Source of the DNA: an uncultured Bergeyella sp.
Lineage (GTDB): Bacteria > Bacteroidota > Bacteroidia > Flavobacteriales > Weeksellaceae
Direction: 5' to 3'
NCBI GenBank assembly: GCA_916710115.1
Contig: CAKAOY010000013.1
Location: 1 to 17,286 of the forward strand
DNA length: 17,286 nucleotides
Shown: positions 6,531 to 13,868 of the stretch, piece by piece
How positions within the stretch are numbered: the stretch's first letter is position 1
Layout: the number at the start of each line of letters is the position of its first letter
Position numbers and translations under genes: made by a program
Notes under the pieces: generated by a model
Databases searched by the model: none
The model's input: the letters and a program-made list of their open reading frames with translations, nothing else
What the model was told of the DNA's origin: nothing

Positions 6531-9077
6531 ATGAAATTAAAATTCATACCTATCATACTTTTTGTGGCTTCTGCCCATCTATATGGACAAGTGGATACCC
6601 CTCCTCTTAACAATCAAAATACTACTACAGAAGAATCTCAACGAGGGACTTACTACCTAAAAGATATTGTAGTAGAGGGAAGCAAAAAATATTCCGCCTC
6701 GCAAATAATGCGTTATGCTGGCCTTCTAAAAAACGAAGCCATAGAAATACCTGGAATAAAAATTGCCAATGCCATCAAAAAACTTTGGGAAACAGACAAT
6801 TTCTCCGAAGTGGAAATTTATGTGGATGATATAGACGGAGACAAAATCACCCTAAGACTACACCTACAAGACCTGAAAGACCTCGGCGAAGTCAAGGTAA
6901 CAGGGAAAGGTATGGGGAAGTCTAAACAAGAAAAAGTAATAAAAGACAATAATCTAAAACCAGGGGTTAAAATCACTAATAACTTGATAGCCTCCGTACA
7001 ACACAAGGTATCCCAAGAATATATCAACAAAGGTTTTGCTGATACAAAAGTACAAATCACAGACCAACAAAACACAGAAAATCCTGATATGTTGGACTGG
7101 ACAATCAATGTAGAAAAAGGTAAAAAAGTAAAAATCGCTCATATCAATTTTGAGGGAAATAACGAAATACCTGATGCTAAACTAAGAGCTAAGGGATTCA
7201 AAGAAACCAAACAAAAAGGATTCCGTAATGGTGGAGGTATCTTCAAGCCTTCTAAATTTATCAAAGAAAAATACGAAGAAGACAAAAAGAAACTCATCGC
7301 CTACTACCAATCTATGGGGTATCGTGATGCTCGTATCGTTTCTGATAATATCTCTCGTAATGCAGATGGACAATACGAAATAGATGTGAAAATCAACGAA
7401 GGAAAAAAATATTATATCGGGGACATCTCTTTTCTTGGCAACTCTGCATACCCTACCGAAACTCTGCAAAAACTATTAGGGTATAAAAAAGGCGATATCT
7501 ACGATGCTGTAGGATTTAATAAAAAAGTCGGCGATAATGGTGGCTCCGAAGATGATACCGATATCAGATCGCTTTACCTAAATAATGGGTACTTATTCTC
7601 TCAAGTAGTACCAGTAGAAAAATCCGTAAAAGGGGATTCTATTGACCTTGAAATAAAAATCAACGAAGGAGAAAAGGCCAGTTGGAACAAAATCACTTGG
7701 AGTGGGAATAGCACTACCCATGACCATGTTATTGAAAGGTCTCTATATACAAAGCCTGGAGACTTATTCTCAAAGATGGACATAAAAAGGTCTATTTTCG
7801 CACTTGCAGGTATGCAGTTTTTTGACCCTCAACAGATTTCTCCAGATGTGAAACCCAACCCACGAGATAATACCGTGGATTTGCACTATACCTTAGCCGA
7901 AAAAGGAGCCTCACAGATACAATTACAAGCTGGTTATGGTGGAAGTTCCTTCATCGGGACGCTATCACTTACTTTTAATAATTTCTCATTAAGAAATTTT
8001 TTGAGATTAAAGAACTTCCGACCTATACCACAAGGTGACGGGCAGGTATTCTCCATCACAGCACAAGCGGGGCAATTTTTCCAAAACTATGGTATCTCAT
8101 TTGTTGAGCCTTGGCTATTTGGGAAGCGTCCTTCAGCTCTATCAGTTGGTGTAAATTACTCTATTGTAGATACCTATAACTATACTGGCAATGGTGGCAG
8201 ACTAGACATATTCTCTGCAAATGCAGGATTATCTCGCCAATTAAACTGGCCTGATAACTGGTTTTCACTCTACACTGGGCTACAATTCCAAAGGTATAAA
8301 TTTGATAATTATCCTTTTCAATTTGGAAGCACCACGGAAAGTTATGGGTCCGCCAACAACTTCTCCCTAAATATAGGACTTAGCAGAAACTCCGCGGGAT
8401 ACGACCCTCAATTTCCTACACATGGTTCTAATATGGAGCTGAGCCTAAAACTCACGCCACCATACTCCCTAATCGATAAAAAAGATTACTCCAAAATGTC
8501 CGTTACCGACAAATACAATTTAATGGAGTTCTTCAAAGTAAAACTAAAAGCTGAAACCTATAACTCGGTAATTGGCAAGTTCGTACTGCGAAGCACTGCC
8601 GAAATGGGATTTATGGACGGATACAATAAGGAATTAGGGGCTCCGCCATTTGAAAGATTCTATATGGGTGGAACAGGACTCTTCAACGGAAGATACGACG
8701 GACGAGAACTTATCCCTCTTCGTGGGTATGATAATGCCTCCTCTACCGGATACTCTCGCGGAGGCAGTGCTGATATTACTCCTTTCGGGGGAGGAACTAT
8801 CTATAACCGATTCTCTATGGAACTTCGCTACCCTATATCTATGAATAATACAGCAAAAATCTATGCCCTAGGATTCGTAGAAGGTGGTAATGTTTGGAAC
8901 TCTTGGGACAAATTCAACCCATTCGTTCTAAAGCGTTCCGCAGGGGTAGGTATTAGGATTTTTATGGGTATGTTCGGGCTTATCGGATTTGATTTCGCTT
9001 ATGGATTTGATAAACCTATCGGTGCAGATAAAAACTCTGGCTGGCAAACTCATTTCTTAATGAACCAAACTTTATAA
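6531..9077 (+). CDS. bamA: BamA outer-membrane protein assembly factor
   Basis: 848 residues: a signal peptide (MKLKFIPIILFVASAHLYGQ), five POTRA-like repeats (about residues 43-115, 117-195, 197-290, 292-380 and 382-458; each opens with a strand such as LKDIVVEGSKKY or GDISFLGNSAY), then a 16-strand barrel (about 460-848). The Omp85 hallmark RGY is at R731-Y733 in IPLRGYDN, the expected loop-6 position. BamA folds and inserts beta-barrel proteins into the outer membrane. POTRA 3 carries a long Gly/Lys-rich insertion (KGFRNGGGIFKPSKF), and an acidic insertion (NGGSEDDTD) lies in POTRA 4. The chain ends HFLMNQTL, so the last residue is Leu and not the usual aromatic of barrel C-termini. The gap from uppS is 61 bases with no convincing promoter. 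The ompH gene follows after 10 bases. Confidence 0.96.
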   Translation: MKLKFIPIILFVASAHLYGQVDTPPLNNQNTTTEESQRGTYYLKDIVVEGSKKYSASQIMRYAGLLKNEAIEIPGIKIANAIKKLWETDNFSEVEIYVDDIDGDKITLRLHLQDLKDLGEVKVTGKGMGKSKQEKVIKDNNLKPGVKITNNLIASVQHKVSQEYINKGFADTKVQITDQQNTENPDMLDWTINVEKGKKVKIAHINFEGNNEIPDAKLRAKGFKETKQKGFRNGGGIFKPSKFIKEKYEEDKKKLIAYYQSMGYRDARIVSDNISRNADGQYEIDVKINEGKKYYIGDISFLGNSAYPTETLQKLLGYKKGDIYDAVGFNKKVGDNGGSEDDTDIRSLYLNNGYLFSQVVPVEKSVKGDSIDLEIKINEGEKASWNKITWSGNSTTHDHVIERSLYTKPGDLFSKMDIKRSIFALAGMQFFDPQQISPDVKPNPRDNTVDLHYTLAEKGASQIQLQAGYGGSSFIGTLSLTFNNFSLRNFLRLKNFRPIPQGDGQVFSITAQAGQFFQNYGISFVEPWLFGKRPSALSVGVNYSIVDTYNYTGNGGRLDIFSANAGLSRQLNWPDNWFSLYTGLQFQRYKFDNYPFQFGSTTESYGSANNFSLNIGLSRNSAGYDPQFPTHGSNMELSLKLTPPYSLIDKKDYSKMSVTDKYNLMEFFKVKLKAETYNSVIGKFVLRSTAEMGFMDGYNKELGAPPFERFYMGGTGLFNGRYDGRELIPLRGYDNASSTGYSRGGSADITPFGGGTIYNRFSMELRYPISMNNTAKIYALGFVEGGNVWNSWDKFNPFVLKRSAGVGIRIFMGMFGLIGFDFAYGFDKPIGADKNSGWQTHFLMNQTL

Positions 9078-9087
9078 AATACTTATT

Positions 9088-9639
9088 ATGAAAAAATTAC
9101 ACCTATTATTAGTTTTATTTATGGCATCCTCTATCCTCTCCGCCCAAAAAATAGGCGTGGTGGATACAGATTATCTACTAAACAAAATGCCCCAATACAA
9201 AGAGGCAGAAGGTAGATTAAACCAACAAATAAACTCTTGGGAAAACGAAGCAAAAAAACTCCAACAAGAATTTGAAAATGAAAAATCAGCCTTTGAAAAT
9301 GAAAAAATCCTCCTAGTAGGAGAACAACTCAAAGAACGAAAAAAAGCGGTAGAAGATGCAGAAAATAAGGTGAAAAATTTCATTAATGACAAATTCGGAA
9401 CCAACGGTGAAATAAATCTATTGAGGGCCAACCTCACAAAACCTTTCCAAGACCAAATATGGAATGCCATAAAAAAAGTCGTAGAAAAAAATAATTTAGG
9501 TATCGTCTTGGACAAATCTAATAATATCTCGGTGCTATTCTTAGACAACAAATACGACTACACTGATAAAGTAAATGATGTATTGAATAATAAAAATACA
9601 TCCAAAACAAAATCCTCTGAAAAGTTAAAAAAATATTAA
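9088..9639 (+). CDS. OmpH/Skp-family periplasmic chaperone, first copy
   Basis: 183 residues with signal peptide MKKLHLLLVLFMASSILSAQ, then KIGVVDTDYLLNKMPQYKEAE, the typical OmpH opening strand. A long charged helical stretch follows (about residues 40-105, rich in E, K, Q and N), forming the coiled-coil tentacles of Skp-type trimers. The body closes with a strand segment around LGIVLDKSNNISVLFLDNKYDYT. Skp-like proteins hold unfolded outer-membrane proteins in the periplasm before handover to BamA, which is encoded directly upstream 10 bases away. The C-terminus has a lysine/serine-rich tail (NKNTSKTKSSEKLKKY) that the second copy lacks. Spacing implies cotranscription with bamA. The family call is firm; division of labour between the two copies is unknown. 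Confidence 0.9.
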   Translation: MKKLHLLLVLFMASSILSAQKIGVVDTDYLLNKMPQYKEAEGRLNQQINSWENEAKKLQQEFENEKSAFENEKILLVGEQLKERKKAVEDAENKVKNFINDKFGTNGEINLLRANLTKPFQDQIWNAIKKVVEKNNLGIVLDKSNNISVLFLDNKYDYTDKVNDVLNNKNTSKTKSSEKLKKY

Positions 9640-9663
9640 AATCCGAAATTGTTTAAATTATTA

Positions 9664-9694
9664 TTTGGTTATTAACAAATATTGTTTATCTTTG
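9664..9694 (+). promoter_or_regulatory. Full Bacteroidota promoter (-33 and -7) for the second ompH
   Basis: TTTG at 9664-9667 and TATCTTTG at 9687-9694 are separated by 19 bases. They match the -33 TTTG and -7 TAnnTTTG elements with ideal spacing. This is the best promoter in the window. It ends 37 bases before the ATG at 9732 and would allow extra or separate expression of the second chaperone. Confidence 0.8.
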
Positions 9695-9731
9695 AAACAG
9701 TTTTAATAAAAATTTTAATTAGATACATATT

Positions 9732-10232
9732 ATGAAACATTTAAAAGTATTACTATCTGCTATGGTCGTTCTTGTGGCATCTATAACTGCTAACGCCCAA
9801 AAAATAGCAACTATTGACCTAAATGCAGTTCTCAGCCTAATGCCAGAGAAAAAAGCAGCTGACGAAAAATTAGAAGTTTTTGCAAAAGGAAAACAAGCAG
9901 AACTACAAAAGCAAGGCGAAGCTCTACAAAAAGAAGTTGCAGCTTATCAACAATCTGCTCCAAAACTTACAGAAGCACAAAGAAAAGCAAAAGAAGAGGA
10001 ATTAGTAAAAAAACAACAAAACCTACAAGCCTTTGAACAAGCTGCCCAAAAAGACTTATTAGAAAGACAAAATGCAGAATATGCACCTATCGAGAAAAAA
10101 TTCCAAGATGCTATCAACAAAGCAGCAGTAAAAAATGGCTGGGAATTCGTAGTTGATGGAAACTCTTCTATATTCCTATACAAAGGCGGTGCAGATGCTA
10201 CACAAGCTGTGAAAAAAGAATTAGGACTCTAA
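9732..10232 (+). CDS. OmpH/Skp-family periplasmic chaperone, second copy
   Basis: 166 residues. The signal peptide MKHLKVLLSAMVVLVASITANAQ is followed by KIATIDLNAVLSLMPEKKAADEKL, a long Lys/Gln/Glu/Ala helical region (about residues 45-120) and a closing strand GWEFVVDGNSSIFLYKGG. This is the standard OmpH/Skp layout for a trimeric periplasmic chaperone of outer-membrane proteins. It shares its plan with the preceding gene but is shorter and ends without the basic tail. It has its own strong promoter in the 92-base gap and is followed by a rho-independent terminator, so it is both the end of the bamA unit and a separate one-gene unit. Its Ala/Gln/Lys-rich codon content fits a highly expressed periplasmic protein. 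Confidence 0.92.
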   Translation: MKHLKVLLSAMVVLVASITANAQKIATIDLNAVLSLMPEKKAADEKLEVFAKGKQAELQKQGEALQKEVAAYQQSAPKLTEAQRKAKEEELVKKQQNLQAFEQAAQKDLLERQNAEYAPIEKKFQDAINKAAVKNGWEFVVDGNSSIFLYKGGADATQAVKKELGL

Positions 10233-10257
10233 AAACTTTGTTTCAATAATACACTAT

Positions 10258-10284
10258 ACCCGTTATACCCTATAGCGGGTTTTT
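10258..10284 (+). terminator. Rho-independent terminator after ompH
   Basis: A 10-bp stem (ACCCGTTATA with TATAGCGGGT, one G-T wobble) closes a CCC loop and runs straight into TTTTT. This is a textbook intrinsic terminator, 25 bases after the ompH stop. Its T-tract abuts the next promoter box at 10286. Confidence 0.88.
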
Positions 10285-10285
10285 G

Positions 10286-10293
10286 TACTTTTG
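10286..10293 (+). promoter_or_regulatory. -7 promoter box for the thioesterase-rmlD pair
   Basis: TACTTTTG is an exact TAnnTTTG match, starting one base after the T-tract of the upstream terminator and ending 35 bases before the ATG at 10329. A -33 element would fall inside the terminator stem, and none is recognisable there. Confidence 0.65.
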
Positions 10294-10328
10294 AAACAAT
10301 TCATTAATATTATTTACTATCATAAAAA

Positions 10329-10808
10329 ATGGCAAAAGAATTATCAACAATAGCAAAAGTAAGAATAAGCGACTGTGATCCTATTGGACATCTCAATAAT
10401 ATACAATACCTAAAATATATGCAGGATGCCCGAGAAGACCATATCGAAGAACTACTCGGATATACCTTTGAAGATTATATGAAAAAAACTGGTTGCACTT
10501 GGGTAACCATCAAAAATGAAATAGCCTACCTAAAAGAGGTAAGAACCAATACCAAAGTAAAGATTTCCAGCAAAAGTATTGTAATAACCGATAAAATAGA
10601 CACCATAGAAATGCTGATGACCAGCGAAGATGGAAGCGATATCCACGCCGTACTTTGGGTGAGTGTTATTTATTTTAATATGAAAACCAGACGAGGAGAA
10701 ACCCAGCCACAAGACCTCAAAGAAATATTTTTTACTAACTTTGAAGCCTTAGAACAAAAAACCTTCAACGAAAGAGTAGATTATCTAAGAAGCCTTAATA
10801 AAAAGTAA
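10329..10808 (+). CDS. Hotdog-fold acyl-CoA thioesterase (4HBT/FadM-YbgC type)
   Basis: 159 residues with the single-hotdog layout of the 4-hydroxybenzoyl-CoA thioesterase superfamily. It hydrolyses acyl-CoA or acyl-ACP thioesters in the cytoplasm. The N-terminal VRISDCDPIGHLNNIQYLKYMQDARE (about residues 11-36) is the signature block. D15 or D17 in SDCDPIGHLNN is the expected catalytic acid, and the following Asn/Tyr helix is the hotdog sausage. Later strands include TWVTIKNEIAYLKEV and VLWVSVIYFNMKTRRGE. Substrate cannot be read from sequence. It has its own promoter just past a terminator, and only one base separates its stop from the rmlD-like ATG, implying cotranscription and possible translational coupling with a sugar-nucleotide enzyme. 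The functional reason for that pairing is not evident. Confidence 0.85.
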   Translation: MAKELSTIAKVRISDCDPIGHLNNIQYLKYMQDAREDHIEELLGYTFEDYMKKTGCTWVTIKNEIAYLKEVRTNTKVKISSKSIVITDKIDTIEMLMTSEDGSDIHAVLWVSVIYFNMKTRRGETQPQDLKEIFFTNFEALEQKTFNERVDYLRSLNKK

Positions 10809-10809
10809 A

Positions 10810-11694
10810 ATGCTACACGACCTACGAAAAAAAATCTCCGTAACGGGAGCTAATGGCCAACTTGCAAATTGTATTCTAAAAATATCCGAACAATACGAAC
10901 ACGACTACCAGTTTGAGTTCCTTTCCGTTGATGATTTAGATATTACAGACGAGTCTGCAGTAGAGGAATATTTTGATACTACAAAACCTCATTTTTGTAT
11001 CAATGCAAGTGCTTATACCGCCGTAGACTTAGCCGAAAAAGAAGAAGACAAAGCGTATAATGTCAATGCCTTAGGGGTAGAATATCTCGCAAAAGCTTGC
11101 AACAAAGTAGGAACTACCTTTATCCATATATCCACTGATTATGTATTCGATGGTGATACCCAAATACCCTACGATGAAGATAATTTTACTGCTCCCATCA
11201 ATGCCTATGGACGAACAAAATTAGATGGTGAAAATCTAGCCCTAGAAAATAACCCGAAGACTATCGTTATCAGAACTTCGTGGCTGTATTCGGAATTTAA
11301 CAAAAATTTCGTAAAAACAATGCTCAATCTGTTCCAAACAAAGGACAAACTAAGCATCGTAGCCGACCAATTCGGACAGCCAACCAATGCCAATGATTTA
11401 GCAGAAACAATAATGAAAATCGTTGAATCTCCAAAGAAAATCTATGGCGTATTCCATTTCTCTAACTATCCAGAGACTTCTTGGTATCTCTTCGCCAAGA
11501 AGATTGCAGAATTATCTAAAAGTGATATTTCCATCAACCCCATCTCTACGGAAGAATACCCTACACCCGCTAAACGCCCACAGCGAAGTACTCTATCCTT
11601 AGACAAAATAGAAAAAGTCTACAAAATAGACATAAAACATTGGGAAAACTCTTTGGAAGAGTGTGTCGAAATCCTTTCGGAAAAATCGGAATAA
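10810..11694 (+). CDS. rmlD: RmlD-like dTDP-4-dehydrorhamnose reductase (SDR family)
   Basis: 294 residues, the usual length for RmlD, which reduces dTDP-4-keto-L-rhamnose to dTDP-L-rhamnose. Seen are the Rossmann motif VTGANGQLAN (GANGQL, residues 13-18), NASAYTAVDLAE, the STDYVFDG block (108-115) holding the catalytic Ser/Thr, and the YxxxK pair Y133/K137 in NAYGRTKLDGE. TSWLYSEFNKNFVKTML and the C-terminal substrate-binding region (FGQPTNANDLA, then TPAKRPQRSTL) follow, all typical of RmlD. The initiator ATG lies one base after the thioesterase stop. No rmlA, rmlB or rmlC gene is in the window, so the enzyme is a lone copy here. It could act on a different nucleotide sugar. A strong hairpin follows seven bases after the stop. 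Confidence 0.85.
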   Translation: MLHDLRKKISVTGANGQLANCILKISEQYEHDYQFEFLSVDDLDITDESAVEEYFDTTKPHFCINASAYTAVDLAEKEEDKAYNVNALGVEYLAKACNKVGTTFIHISTDYVFDGDTQIPYDEDNFTAPINAYGRTKLDGENLALENNPKTIVIRTSWLYSEFNKNFVKTMLNLFQTKDKLSIVADQFGQPTNANDLAETIMKIVESPKKIYGVFHFSNYPETSWYLFAKKIAELSKSDISINPISTEEYPTPAKRPQRSTLSLDKIEKVYKIDIKHWENSLEECVEILSEKSE

Positions 11695-11700
11695 AAACGA

Positions 11701-11734
11701 GGTCAGAAGATAACACTTCTGACCCTAATTTTTA
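11701..11734. terminator. Bidirectional terminator between rmlD and tgt
   Basis: A perfect 9-bp stem (GGTCAGAAG with CTTCTGACC) has the loop ATAACA. On the plus strand it is followed by CTAATTTTTAT. On the minus strand, 27 bases past the tgt stop, the same stem is followed by TCGTTTTTATT. Both convergent genes can therefore use it. Confidence 0.85.
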
Positions 11735-11750
11735 TATATCATTAATAATT

Positions 11751-12887
11751 TTACATTCTTTGTTTCAAGATTGGGATGATACTATCCTTCCATTCATAAA
11801 AATCTCCTGCCAAGATATGCTGGCGTGCTACTCTCACTAAATCAAGATAAAACGCCAAGTTATGGATAGATGCTATCTGCTTCCCTAAATATTCCTTCGC
11901 TGTAAATAGGTGTCGCACATAGGCTTTGGAATATTCTCTATCTACATAGGAAACTCCCGTCTCATCGAGGGCAGAGAAATCATTCTTCCATTTCTCATTT
12001 TTAATGTTAATAACTCCTTGCCAAGTAAATAACATTCCATTTCGGGCATTTCGGGTTGGCATCACGCAATCCATCATATCAATACCAAGTCCTATACTTT
12101 CCAAGATATTCCACGGAGTGCCTACTCCCATCAAATATCGTGGTTTTTCCTTTGGAAGAATATCCGTTACCTCGTTAGTTATTCGGTACATTTCTTCCTC
12201 TGGTTCACCTACGGATAGCCCTCCAATAGCATTTCCTTCAGCATTTTGCTCGGAAATAAATTCGGCTGATATTTTTCTTAAATCAGAATAAACGGACCCC
12301 TGAACAATAGGAAATAATCTCTGTTTATGTCCATATATTTCGGGATTTTGTTTTGTCCATTCTATACATCTTTTGAGCCATCTATGGGTCATTTCCATTG
12401 AGTCTTTGGCAATATTGTACTGGCACGGATAAGGGGTGCATTCGTCAAAAGCCATAAAAATATCAGCCCCTATTTGGCGTTGTATTTCCATAGATTTTTC
12501 GGGAGATATGAAATGATAACTTCCATCTATATGAGATTTAAACTTTACACCTTCCTCAGTCATTTTTCTTGTTTTAGATAATGAAAAAACCTGATATCCA
12601 CCTGAATCTGTGAGAATTGGTCTATCCCAATTCATAAATTTGTGTAATCCTCCAGCCTCTTGCATTGTTTCCATTTTTGGGCGTAAGTAGAGGTGGTAGG
12701 TATTTCCTAAGATAATCTGTGCTTTTATATCCTCCTTCAATTCTCGTTGATGCACAGTCTTCACACTTGCCACTGTACCTACTGGCATAAAGATTGGAGT
12801 CTCTATCTGCCCGTGGTCAGTAGTGATTACTCCTGCTCTTGCCTTGCCTTTATTGGAAGTTTGTTTTATTTCAAAAAAATTACTCAT
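11751..12887 (-). CDS. tgt: tRNA-guanine(34) transglycosylase
   Basis: 378 residues, normal bacterial length. It exchanges G34 for the queuine precursor preQ1 in tRNAs with GUN anticodons. Family blocks are clear: LTDSGGYQVFSL (D94 acts as active-site base), ADIFMAFDECTPYP, PIVQGSVYSDLR, IGGLSVGEPEEEM (221-233), YLMGVGTP, and GIDMMDCVMPTRNARNG (268-284), which holds the catalytic Asp and the tRNA-binding tract. The odd point is the zinc site. Bacterial Tgt normally has CxCxxC just before YSRAY plus a later His. Here the aligned residues are G311, S313 and D316 before YSKAY, and only H342 in SIHN remains. The C-terminal region has no Cys at all. The rest of the enzyme looks intact. The gene is alone on the minus strand, with its own -7 box at 12925-12932 and a shared terminator. 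Confidence 0.94.
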   Translation of the reverse strand: MSNFFEIKQTSNKGKARAGVITTDHGQIETPIFMPVGTVASVKTVHQRELKEDIKAQIILGNTYHLYLRPKMETMQEAGGLHKFMNWDRPILTDSGGYQVFSLSKTRKMTEEGVKFKSHIDGSYHFISPEKSMEIQRQIGADIFMAFDECTPYPCQYNIAKDSMEMTHRWLKRCIEWTKQNPEIYGHKQRLFPIVQGSVYSDLRKISAEFISEQNAEGNAIGGLSVGEPEEEMYRITNEVTDILPKEKPRYLMGVGTPWNILESIGLGIDMMDCVMPTRNARNGMLFTWQGVINIKNEKWKNDFSALDETGVSYVDREYSKAYVRHLFTAKEYLGKQIASIHNLAFYLDLVRVARQHILAGDFYEWKDSIIPILKQRM

Positions 12888-12924
12888 TGTAGAAAATGAT
12901 TAGAATTAAGTTTATAAATTTCGG

Positions 12925-12932
12925 CAAAGATA
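12925..12932 (-). promoter_or_regulatory. -7 promoter box for tgt
   Basis: On the minus strand this reads TATCTTTG, an exact TAnnTTTG match ending 37 bases before the tgt ATG. No clear -33 TTTG is present at the expected distance. I see no preQ1-type riboswitch between the box and the start. Confidence 0.65.
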
Positions 12933-13010
12933 CTATTTTAAATTAAAAGGCGAGAGCATCGTTCCTAAAATCATTTTTTTGAGAATATCCTATGGTATTT
13001 CTTTTTTTAT

Positions 13011-13018
13011 TATTTTTG
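13011..13018 (+). promoter_or_regulatory. -7 promoter box for the M48 protease gene
   Basis: TATTTTTG is an exact TAnnTTTG match in a T-rich stretch, ending 27 bases before the ATG at 13046. It lies downstream of an alternative in-frame start at 12992, so that longer frame cannot be the translated one if this promoter is used. With the minus-strand box at 12925-12932 it makes a divergent promoter pair. Confidence 0.55.
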
Positions 13019-13045
13019 TCCCTAAAATTTATTTTATCCGAACTT

Positions 13046-13861
13046 ATGATAGTAAAAAGGTTTATTTCATCAATAGTAATACCATTCGCAGTGCTATCGT
13101 GTAGCACTAATCCAATGACAGGAAGGCGTTCTCTACATCTTATGGGAAACCAAGAAATTACCTCTATGTCTTTCACAAATTATAAGCAAGTTCTCAATAA
13201 GAGTAAGGTTATTCACGCCACAAAAGAGGCTATACAAATGAAAAATGTAGGGAACAAAATAGCCAATGCTGCACAACAATATTACAGAAGTATCGGGCGA
13301 GAAAACGATTTAAGTGGCTATGCATGGGAATTCAACCTCATTGAAGATCAACAGGCAAATGCTTGGTGCATGCCTGGGGGTAAAGTTGCCGTATATACAG
13401 GTATCCTACCTATCACAAAAGACGACACAGGACTAGCTGTAGTAATGGGACACGAAGTAGCGCATGCCCTCGCAGGACATGGCAACGAAAGAATATCTCA
13501 GTCTATGATAGCCCAATATGGAGGTGCAATCTTAGGAAGTTCTATCTCGAACCAAAAATGGGCAAGTGTATTTCAATCTATATATCCACTGACCTCGCAA
13601 GTCGTATTACTAAAATACAGCCGAAACCAAGAATTAGAAGCTGACCAAATGGGACTATACCTAATGGCTATGGCTGGATACGACCCTCGGCAGGCCATCC
13701 CCTTTTGGGAAAGAATGGAAAAACAAAGCTCAGGACAAAGACAAGCAGAGTTCCTATCCACCCACCCAAGTCCCGAAAATAGAAGAGCAGACATCAATAA
13801 ACACCTGCCTTTAGCTCTCAATTATTATAGAACATCTAACCAAAATTTTAAACTTAAATAA
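13046..13861 (+). CDS. M48-family lipoprotein metalloprotease
   Basis: 271 residues from the ATG at 13046. The N-terminus MIVKRFISSIVIPFAVLSC is a lipoprotein signal with Cys at residue 19, so the protease is probably anchored to a membrane facing the periplasm. The zinc motif HEVAH spans 136-140 in VVMGHEVAHALAGHG. The third ligand is E196 in the ExxxD motif (ELEAD, 196-200), which continues as QMGLYLMAMAGYDP. An SNPMTGR-like segment after the lipid Cys and the STHPSPENR block near the C-terminus fit the BepA/YcaL/LoiP-type peptidase M48 group, which degrades misassembled outer-membrane proteins. The longer frame from 12992 would hide the signal peptide behind a second hydrophobic stretch and overlaps the promoter box. 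The next gene begins seven bases downstream. The substrate is unknown; a BepA-like quality-control role is an inference. Confidence 0.88.
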   Translation: MIVKRFISSIVIPFAVLSCSTNPMTGRRSLHLMGNQEITSMSFTNYKQVLNKSKVIHATKEAIQMKNVGNKIANAAQQYYRSIGRENDLSGYAWEFNLIEDQQANAWCMPGGKVAVYTGILPITKDDTGLAVVMGHEVAHALAGHGNERISQSMIAQYGGAILGSSISNQKWASVFQSIYPLTSQVVLLKYSRNQELEADQMGLYLMAMAGYDPRQAIPFWERMEKQSSGQRQAEFLSTHPSPENRRADINKHLPLALNYYRTSNQNFKLK

Positions 13862-13868
13862 CTAAAAA

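Noticed and set aside
9171..9551. Minus-strand open frame of 126 codons inside the first ompH gene
   Set aside because: It is the antisense of a Lys/Glu-rich coding region (hence Phe/Ser-rich), lacks a promoter and lies wholly within a clear OmpH gene. The same reasoning removes the other antisense frames in the wzc-like, bamA, GH3 and hflX genes.
11640..11840. Plus-strand frame running from the end of rmlD across the terminator into tgt
   Set aside because: It crosses a strong bidirectional terminator and overlaps two well-supported genes in other frames.
12888..12960. preQ1 riboswitch upstream of tgt
   Set aside because: The leader after the -7 box is only about 37 bases, AT-rich, and shows no stem with the A-rich tail expected of a preQ1 aptamer.
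12992..13045. In-frame ATG extending the M48 protease by 18 hydrophobic residues
   Set aside because: The extension is encoded by a T-rich promoter region containing an exact -7 box, and the start at 13046 gives a proper lipoprotein signal.
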